In this document: positions 57,284-64,000 of the stretch, piece by piece | Numbering within the stretch: position 1 is the stretch's first letter | Layout of the letters: every line of letters begins with the position of its first letter | Assembly (NCBI GenBank): GCA_035771175.1 | Contig: CM069611.1 | Coordinates: forward strand, 15,738,866 to 15,802,865 | DNA length: 64,000 bases | Direction of reading: 5' to 3' | Source of the DNA: Paratinospora sagittata | Taxonomy: Eukaryota > Streptophyta > Magnoliopsida > Ranunculales > Menispermaceae | Program-made: the position numbers and the translations under genes | Notes under the pieces: model-generated | What the model was told of the DNA's origin: nothing | What the model saw: only the letters and a program-made list of their open reading frames with translations | Database searches by the model: none

Positions 57284-58106
57284 TATTTGTCACTCGCTTA
57301 GGTCCTACAAGGTCATATGATATTGCCCCTAAAAACCTTAACTAAAGAAAAACATTCCTAGAATAAGTGACCTAGAAAATGAAAACGAAAAACTTTACAC
57401 ATGAAAGATTCAAACATTACTATTGGAAACTTAAACCCAATGAAAATATAAGATTTTTCAAACTAATAAGTAGATCGACACTCAAGTGATGAACGCCTCA
57501 AATCTTCACTTCGTCACACTCATCAGGGGCTTACTGTTATACCCAAAACTAACCAACTCCAAGTCATAAACAAAGTTCAAGAAAAATACAATCTTGACAA
57601 CATGTGCATCGTTGTACCAAAACATAAACATCCAAAAACACCCGAGATTAGCTCTAACACAGTAAAAGAGAACCAAGTGGAAGACCAAAAAAAAACCTTT
57701 GGAAGCAGCCCAAGGAATTACCTCGCCAAGGCTAAGCACAAGCTCAACCACAGCTGAAGCCCACTCAGGCATGGACAAAATGCATGCCTCAGCCATGGCC
57801 GAGGGCCCATCAACCATGGTCGAGGTGCTTGCGTCAGCCACGGCTAAGATGCATGTCTCGGCCATGGTTAAGGTGCATGTCTCGGCCATGGTCGAGGTGC
57901 TTGCCTCGGCCATGACCTAGGCATGTCGCCTTGGCGTCGCCTGATGGGCCCTCGACCATGGTCGGTGGCCCACCTCCGATTATGGTTGAGGTTCACTCAT
58001 GCTTGACATACGATGCACATCAACCCAAAACAAACCTGATTGCGACGACACACATCTCAAGGCATGAGATATTTCATATATCCCTAATAGTAATAAAAAG
58101 CTTAAA
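57284..58106 (+). other. Element G 3' non-coding region with palindromic minisatellite (unit 2)
   Basis: Copy of 37184-38008; minisatellite at about 57699-57960. The 16-bp palindrome is broken here by one base (CTCAGCCATGGCCGAG), while other sites in this copy are more palindromic (CTCGACCATGGTCGGT near 57951). Confidence 0.65.
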
Positions 58107-58263
58107 TGTTTCCCTGTAATTAATAATTGCCATAAATGTAAAAGGTCGTCATTCTACAAGAAAATGGTACGCTCTATATTCCGTTTCTCTACACTTTTAT
58201 TTCTCTTCTTCATAAACTAACTTGAGCATCAGAGTGTTTTCGATGACACCCCGGTGCCACCAC
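58107..58263 (+). repeat. 3' LTR of element G, truncated (unit 2)
   Basis: Copy of 38009-38166 with the same truncation, so the loss predates the duplication. Confidence 0.6.
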
Positions 58264-58583
58264 CCTTTTATCCTTTAACGGGCTAACGATGAACCTACAA
58301 CTTACTTTTGCGGGATAAGAAAGAATTGAATATCCTTTTCACGGGTTAAGGATGAACCACTTGACCCTTTTCAAGAAAAAGGGTGAAACTACGCTTGAGT
58401 CCAACCTAGGAATTTGAAGTGAATCAAATTCAGTTGACCCAGTTGTTCCAATCTTGAAACAAACCAAAATTCTAATTACAAATACTACAATGATGGAGTT
58501 GGTTCTATATGAATAGAACACTTATAAAAAGGCTCATACAAATTAAATACAAGATGTGAAATATTTAAGCTCAAGAGAGAGAG
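58264..58583 (-). repeat. Family D-like LTR fragment, minus strand (unit 2)
   Basis: Copy of 38167-38485, with the same two broken ends. Confidence 0.6.
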
Positions 58584-61131
58584 TGCTGATGCACCCAAGA
58601 GGGGGGATGAATTGGGTGTGACGGTCAATTTTAAATCTTTTCCAATGACTTAGTGATATACATTGGTACATTAGAAATAAATGCACATACTTAACCATAA
58701 AGTAACATGCATAACATAAACACACTAGGATTTATTGTGGTTCGGCCAAGCATACGTCCACTACCTAATCTCCTGATTAGGATTTTCTTAATCCACTAAT
58801 TGATTCTCTTATGGGTGAGAACCAAATCGTTATACAAGCCCTTTTACAGGTTCAAGGCAAACCTATCCTTTTACAAGCTAAGGATGAACCGTATTTCCTT
58901 TTTAAGGAAGAACCATTTCTCTTTTACAAGTTAAGAGATAACCTATCCTTTTACAGGTTAAGGACGAGCCTATCCTTTTACTGGATGAGGATGAACCGGT
59001 TTCCTACTTACAGGCGAGGATAAACCTTAACATGATTTCACCTTGAAATCATTTAGTGAACTACATTCACTTGTCTTGGTTCTTTTAATCCAGAAACATG
59101 CCAGCATTACAACACAAACTAATAATGTTGGTTCTAACTAAGTAGAACACTTTACAATTAAGCTCATGTGCATAGCATTACAAAGATGTATAAATTTGAA
59201 TACGTAATGCTAAGAGACATACAGTTACAGTCCTTTACCTTTCAATGTTCGGTATTGCTCAAGTGTAGGTTTCGAAAAGCATGAATGATATGTAAATCAA
59301 TTAAGTGCTTCTTTGAAAACATTATGATGCCATTGAAACATTGAGTTGAAAATGAAGGACCAGTGTAAAAACAAAAACACAAATAGTTTTCAAAATAGAT
59401 ATAATATATAAGTATGAAAACTTCTGGCTCAGTATTCAGTAGTTGACACAACTACTGATATAGTTCGATGCAGTACTTAAGATATGAAAGCCAGTACAAC
59501 TGTATATCTCGAACTATTTCTCAAATTCTTTCTTCAGCAAGATTGATATCAAGTATAGATCAGTACTGAGAATTTGAGAAGAAACCAGTTCAAATAGATT
59601 TTCAAAGATACCATGTAATTGAAGCTCAATATGAAAATCTATTGACTAAGTAAAGTATCAGTGAAGAATACTTTGAAAACTTAGTACATTTGAAAAACAT
59701 TTTGAAAGATTTAAACATTGACTAACATTCAAAAAGTTTTTGGCATAATAAAAATTATCGGCAAGTTGTTTGATTCAAAGTGTTGGTATTTATAGACTTA
59801 GTAAACAATAGTTGTTAGACATTTCAAGTTCAAATACAATGTGAATGTTTACACGCAACGGCTAGAATGTTATATAAAAATGGCAACTGCAATTTTCACT
59901 AACATTCTGGTTCTTTTTAGATTACATGAAAAATGAAAGTTTTAGAAAAACTTAATTCATGTATCAAATAAGATCTCTAATAAACCTGAAAAGGACTTTG
60001 TTCAAAGATCCATTCTGAAATAGTAGACTGATATAGTGTACTTGTTAGAACAGTGACGGTTGTTGAATTAGCGTCCTGATTCCGTAATCAGCGTCCTGAC
60101 ACATAATATCAACTTTATCGTTTTGTTCCTTGAGGGCGCTCATTATGTATAAGCATCTTGCTGAACCATGAAGTGAGGGCACTACTAACTCATAAGCGTC
60201 CTAACTTTCTTTGTGACATAAGTGACTTAACGCTGAGGGCGCTAATGCACAGTTAACATCCTGCTTTGTTTTAAAAACATTCAAACTCATGAGGGCGCTA
60301 CTCTCCGAGTAAGCGTCCTACCTTTTAAAACATAAAACACAAAGGCGGTACAACTATGTAAGCATCCTACCATATTTAAAACATTTGAAGAGCAATACCA
60401 AGTACATTGAAAGACAATCAACGTCCTGAAAGTTATTAAATTGATTCCCAAAGATGAGGGCGCTCCTATCTAGGTAGCATCCTGATAGTTTATCCAACTT
60501 ATAACTATCAGCGTCCTCAAAGATAAATTCTTTGAAGAACCTAGAAATCTTTCAGTAAGCTGATGCTAAGTCAACGCCCTGACAACTTCAGAGGTTGACT
60601 AAAGGGAGGCAATTACTTACAAGTAAGTATCTTGACTAATCAGTTCAATTCAACCTTGAATGTTATCTGTGTCCTAATGAATCATCAGCGTCCTGACTTA
60701 TCAAGTTCAGGAGAGCGTTGCTAAATCATTAGCGTCCTGAAAGACTCTTAAAACATAGTTTTAACTCGCAATTAAAAATATGATGAATGCAAATAAAAAA
60801 TTGATAAATTTCATACTAAACATGGAAAATTAAATCATTTGAAATACCATAAAGCATATGATCAAAACATGCAAGTATGCAAGTCATCTGTGCATGGTTT
60901 TGAAAAACGTTTGAGCAGTATCGATTAGAGAAAGATATACCTTAAATACAGTGTATTTCTCATATTTCTCATATTTCTCATAATCTTTAAATCCAACTCT
61001 TTATTATGAGATCTTCAATAAGAACTTCGCGCTAGAGTTGAATGTCTTGAACGTTGATCGAAAGATGAAGTCTTGAAGCTTGATCGAATCGTTCATGTGA
61101 TGTAATCTTGAAATCATGATATGATCTTTAA
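58584..61131 (-). mobile_element. Family C LTR, minus strand, 5' end lost
   Basis: It starts TGCTGATGCACCC. Up to 59342 it is the copy of 38486-39281; beyond that it continues as a normal C LTR, with the reverse hairpin array at about 60065-60745 (well kept: GAGGGCGCTACTCTCCGAGTAAGCGTCCT and similar) and the reverse TATA region near 59790. Homology to other C LTRs stops at about 61131 (GATCTTTAAGG), about 170 bp before the expected LTR start. Confidence 0.8.
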
Positions 61132-61238
61132 GGAGCGCACTCCATGAAAAGAAAAAATGCCCAAATTTTTGGAAATCACCAGATGAGCGTGCTCCATGAC
61201 CAAAAATCTCAAAAAAAACATATGTTTGGCTTAGAGCA

Positions 61239-61265
61239 GCGTGCTCCACTGAGCAAGGAGCACGC
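61239..61265 (+). repeat. Perfect 9-bp hairpin in right-hand Ty3 LTR
   Basis: GCGTGCTCC (61239-61247) is followed, after nine bases, by its exact reverse complement GGAGCACGC (61257-61265). Related half-sites GGAGCGCACTCC (near 61133) and GAGCGTGCTCC (near 61185) precede it. The set lies about 75-200 bases upstream of the TATA-like box. Confidence 0.85.
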
Positions 61266-62659
61266 TCCATGGCCTGAAAACCCAGAAAATCTGAATTTTT
61301 CAGTTTTTGCAAGTTTTCAAGTGTGGGCCCAGAAATGACTATTTAAGCAACCAACACCTATTTTGAGCTCATTTGCACGTTTTTGAGCCTGGAAAGAGGA
61401 AAAAGAGGGAGAGAGGAGAAGAAAAGGGAGAAAGCTAGGGTTTAGGGGTTTTGTGCTCAAATCCCACCTAAGGTATGCATGTTTCTCCATTTTCTTCCTA
61501 GAATCTCTTTGTAGTTGTATGAACAAACTTTATTTTGACCTAAGGGAGGGTGTTGACCACGGTTTGGAAGTGACCCTAACCTAGGGTTCACTGATTTTCG
61601 CCCTCTTTGGCTTGTTTATGGTTGAGTCTACCCTCTAAGACCTAGATCTACACTTGGAATGCATTTTGCATGAACTTCTCCACGTTTTTGGTGGTGCGAG
61701 AGTTTAGGGTTTTGTTGGAAACCCTTAGGGCTGTGGTTTATGTTATAGATTTTGGTTCCTTGGTGGATTTGGAACCCAATGGTACCATTTTCCCCAATTT
61801 CTAACATGAAATTGGTGGATCTAAGTGTAAAGTTCTAAACCCTAGAAATTGAACTTAGGTTTTTCCTTTGGACTTGCATGTCAACTATGTTCGATAAATG
61901 GCTGATTCTAGTTGATTAATGGTGGTGTTCAGTGTTTTTATCCATTGGAAACCCTAGTTGTAGTGTAAAATCAGCCTAGGGCTTGATTTGGGAATTTTGC
62001 CCAAATTTGGGGCTTTTGATCTAAACCAAGTCAATTGATTAAATTGACTTGGGGATTGTCTAATTGGACCTAAATTGAGTGGAATCATGGGTTTAGAATG
62101 TTTGAACCTATGTTAATTTATTATGACTTAGTGCAATTTGGCTCTATGCCTATTGTAGAAGATTTTTCCCAAATTGAGGCATATGCCATGTATTGATTTG
62201 ATTTTGGAAATTGAGTTGATTATGATCAATCTATTATGGTTTGAACTTGTGTTAGGATTGAATGACCTAGACTAAGTGATTGTCTTAGTTTTTGGGAATT
62301 AGTCTTGTTTATGGATTTGCACGGAAGTCGAGGTTGATCATGAGACGGGAAACTCATGATGGGGATTAGATGCACATAGACTTGTCGGATTAGAAATTGA
62401 TCATGATTAGTGTGTCTATGTATGGATGATCATGGTAATTGATGCATGTGCATGAATCTATGGTTTACAGGATCTTGATTTGCATTGGAATCCATGTTGG
62501 TCCGTGTGTGGATAGCTTTGTTTGCGTGGCATTGGTTGTGAGTGGTTGTTCATCTTGTTTATCACTTGTGTCATCTTATTTACTTATACTTGTATGTTGA
62601 AAGTCATGAATATCATTATGGAAAAGCATATGTTTAATATGTTTTGAAATGGCATGCAT

Positions 62660-63065
62660 TGATACCCTAGAAGGTTGGTGTTCCAAGCTAAGTTCCCTAG
62701 GTGTTCCTAGGAGGCTTGTGCATGTTTGCCAAGTTGATTTCTCTAAAGGTAGATCTGTATGTGGAAACTCTAGAAGCTTGGTGTTCCAAGCTAAGTTCCC
62801 TAGGTGTTCCTAGGAGGCTTGTGCATGTTTGCCAAGCTGACTTCTCTAGAGGTAGATCTGTATGTGGAAACTCTAGAAGCTTAGTGTTCCAAGCTAAGCT
62901 CCCTAGGTGTTCCTAGGAGGCTTGTGCATGTTTGCCAAGCTGACTTTTCTAGAGATGGATTTTGAATGGTTTTGAAACTCTAGAAGCTTGGTGTTCCAAG
63001 CTAAGTTCCTTAGGTGTTCCTAGGAGGCTTGTGCATGTTATCAAGCTAACTTCTTTAGAGGTGGA
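62660..63065 (+). repeat. Tandem repeat of ~103 bp, four copies, in Ty3 LTR
   Basis: The phrase GTGTTCCAAGCTAAG recurs at about 62678, 62781, 62884 and 62991 (spacing 103, 103 and 107). Each copy also has CCTAGGTGTTCCTAGGAGG and GTGCATGTTTGCCAAG. Short frames across it reflect the repeat, not a gene. Confidence 0.9.
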
Positions 63066-63927
63066 AATGGACATGCCCCTATTAAGGGAGGATCATGTCA
63101 CTGTCGAGTGAATGATCTATATGTCAGTTGTACCCCAATAAGAGAGGGCCATGTGGGTCTCTATAGCAGGAATTGAATGGTTTTGTAATGCATGGAATTG
63201 AGAATGCTTATTTTACTACGTGTTTTATGATTCGCATATTTATGAGTATTATTTCATGCATGCATATTCATATGACTTTTATTGATGAAACTATTTAACA
63301 CTATTCACTGGGCACCATTGGCTCACACTCACTCTCTTTTCAGGTTCTACGGATAAGGGCAAGGGCATTGCGTTTGCTTGAGGACCTAGCCATTGCCAAA
63401 GCTAGGACTCTTATGTATGGTTTGATGCCCTTAATTACATATGTGTATGGTTTTAATTATTTTTATACATATGTAATTAATATAACACTAGTTAAATCTA
63501 GATGGTGAGAGACTTTGTATTTATGGTTGTATATTAGCCTTGTGGCCTTGGACTTGATGTATATTGGCCATGTGACTTGGACTTAGATTTGATGATGGGT
63601 CTAGGCATGTTGCCTTAGAGTATTTTGGGTTTATTTGAGGGTTGTTATGATCATTGTCTTATCTTGTATGCTTTGGAGGATTATATCTTGTTGATTCATG
63701 TGGATGCATGTCATTGATAATTAGAATTGTTAAGTCTATCAGGCGTTTGATGTGGAAAAACAAAATTTGGGTGACTCTATGTGAGAGTCTGGTTAAGGCT
63801 TGTAAGGTCCCGATTATCTCATGGGATGATTTGAGGTGGTCGTGAATGCCTATGTTGGGCGACCCACCCCAGCACTTTGGCACGCCGATCCATGAGGGAT
63901 GGCGATATGGTGTATGGGGTCGTCACA

Positions 63928-64000
63928 CTTACCACCTTTACCTTTCTATGATTCAATATTGCTCAAGTGAGAACTTTGAAAAGCATGAATGAGAATCTTT
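63928..64000 (-). repeat. Family C LTR fragment, minus strand, leaving the window
   Basis: CTTACCACCTTTACCTTTCTATG...ATTGCTCAAGTG matches the middle of minus-strand C LTRs (44720-44765, 59225-59270). It does not continue the C LTR that ended at 61131, whose next base would lie in a different part of the LTR. It is either a second C copy or part of a rearrangement. Confidence 0.7.

Larger units (their letters stand above)
40751..59342 (+). repeat. Tandem duplication, unit 2
   Basis: This second copy of 21079-39281 has an offset of about 19.67 kb. It keeps the original right flank: the C LTR continues past 59342 whereas unit 1 stops. Unit 1 keeps the original left flank (left half of B). Private changes here include a ~64-bp loss near 47763, two losses inside the Athila-like LTR near 54375-54395, and an extra leader unit in the D LTR near 56965. 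Confidence 0.92.
61132..63927 (+). mobile_element. Ty3-type (Tekay/Del-like) LTR, 5' end truncated
   Basis: It ends GGGTCGTCACA at 63927. Near 63308-63400 it has CACTGGGCACCATTGGCTCACACTCACTCTCTTTTCAGG, a wording typical of the R/U5 part of long Ty3 chromovirus LTRs. No start (expected TGTGACGACCC) is seen at the left edge, so the 5' end is missing. U3 contains GCGTGCTCC palindromes (to 61265), followed by a TATA-like CTATTTAAG at about 61339. No protein-coding frame is supported. Confidence 0.6.

Noticed and set aside
21079..59342. The duplication as a pure assembly artefact
   Set aside because: The units differ by many substitutions and private indels (490, 64, 60 and 13 bp) and are joined by unique sequence, so collapse or expansion errors are an unlikely explanation, though long reads should confirm.
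62701..62916. A 71-codon frame with repeated peptide
   Set aside because: It simply translates the 103-bp tandem repeat inside an LTR.
1..64000. Host protein-coding genes, tRNA or rRNA genes
   Set aside because: None was recognised. Every supported coding stretch has a mobile-element explanation, and no tRNA cloverleaf or rRNA signature was noticed by eye; a covariance-model scan would be decisive.

Overview
This window is repeat-dominated, AT-rich plant nuclear DNA. The evidence is several lineages of plant LTR retrotransposon, initiator-Met-tRNA primer sites, a CACTA-type transposon remnant, and no host gene I could recognise. A eudicot with a large, retrotransposon-rich genome fits best, but the species cannot be told. 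No rRNA, tRNA, CRISPR array or bacterial-type gene was seen. All coding potential belongs to decayed mobile elements. Family letters A-H are my own labels.

Left nest (1-15165). An old LTR (family F, 1-217 and 13694-15165) is interrupted by a solo LTR of family A (218-974 and 12788-13688). That solo LTR is interrupted by a full-length Sirevirus-like Ty1/copia element of the same family (element A, 975-12787: LTRs, primer site, gag, protease, integrase, reverse transcriptase, RNase H, multiple purine tracts). Element A is itself interrupted inside its second gag zinc knuckle by a solo LTR of family C (4469-7375). Target-site duplications support each junction: aacgg/aacag, tacat/tacac and CAAAT/CAAAT.

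Middle nest (15166-39281). A CACTA-associated gene (Transposase_24 type) is split into 15166-15961 and about 29157-30356 by a minus-strand Sirevirus-like element E (15962-28935, TSD agagt). E carries a plus-strand non-autonomous element B (15975-23510, perfect TSD taggt) and a minus-strand solo LTR C (24311-26614, perfect TSD catag). The CACTA right end (32167) lies beside a non-autonomous Ty3-type element G (32227-38166). G holds an Athila-like LTR and a family D solo LTR. Fragments of D and C LTRs follow.

Tandem duplication (21079-39281 and 40751-59342). About 18-18.6 kb is repeated in direct orientation with an offset of about 19.67 kb, including the shared nested insertions. The junction (39282-40750) is not blunt: it holds a short locally templated filler and a truncated minus-strand Ty3-type element H. 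The copies differ by a few percent or less, plus several private indels.

Right end (59343-64000). The second C LTR continues to about 61131 and meets a 5'-truncated Ty3 (Tekay/Del-like) LTR ending at 63927, which contains a ~103-bp tandem repeat. Another C LTR fragment then runs off the window.

Most interesting pattern. LTR families A, B, C and E carry arrays of short imperfect hairpins of the form TCAGGACGCT...AGCGCCCTCA in U3, upstream of TATA. A second set of small hairpins with the loop CCCGTAA lies downstream of it. Unrelated LTRs (F, H and the right-hand Ty3 LTR) carry analogous but different palindrome arrays, in two cases right beside a TATA-like box. This looks like repeated acquisition of the same regulatory architecture, though palindrome-rich Sirevirus LTRs have been reported before.
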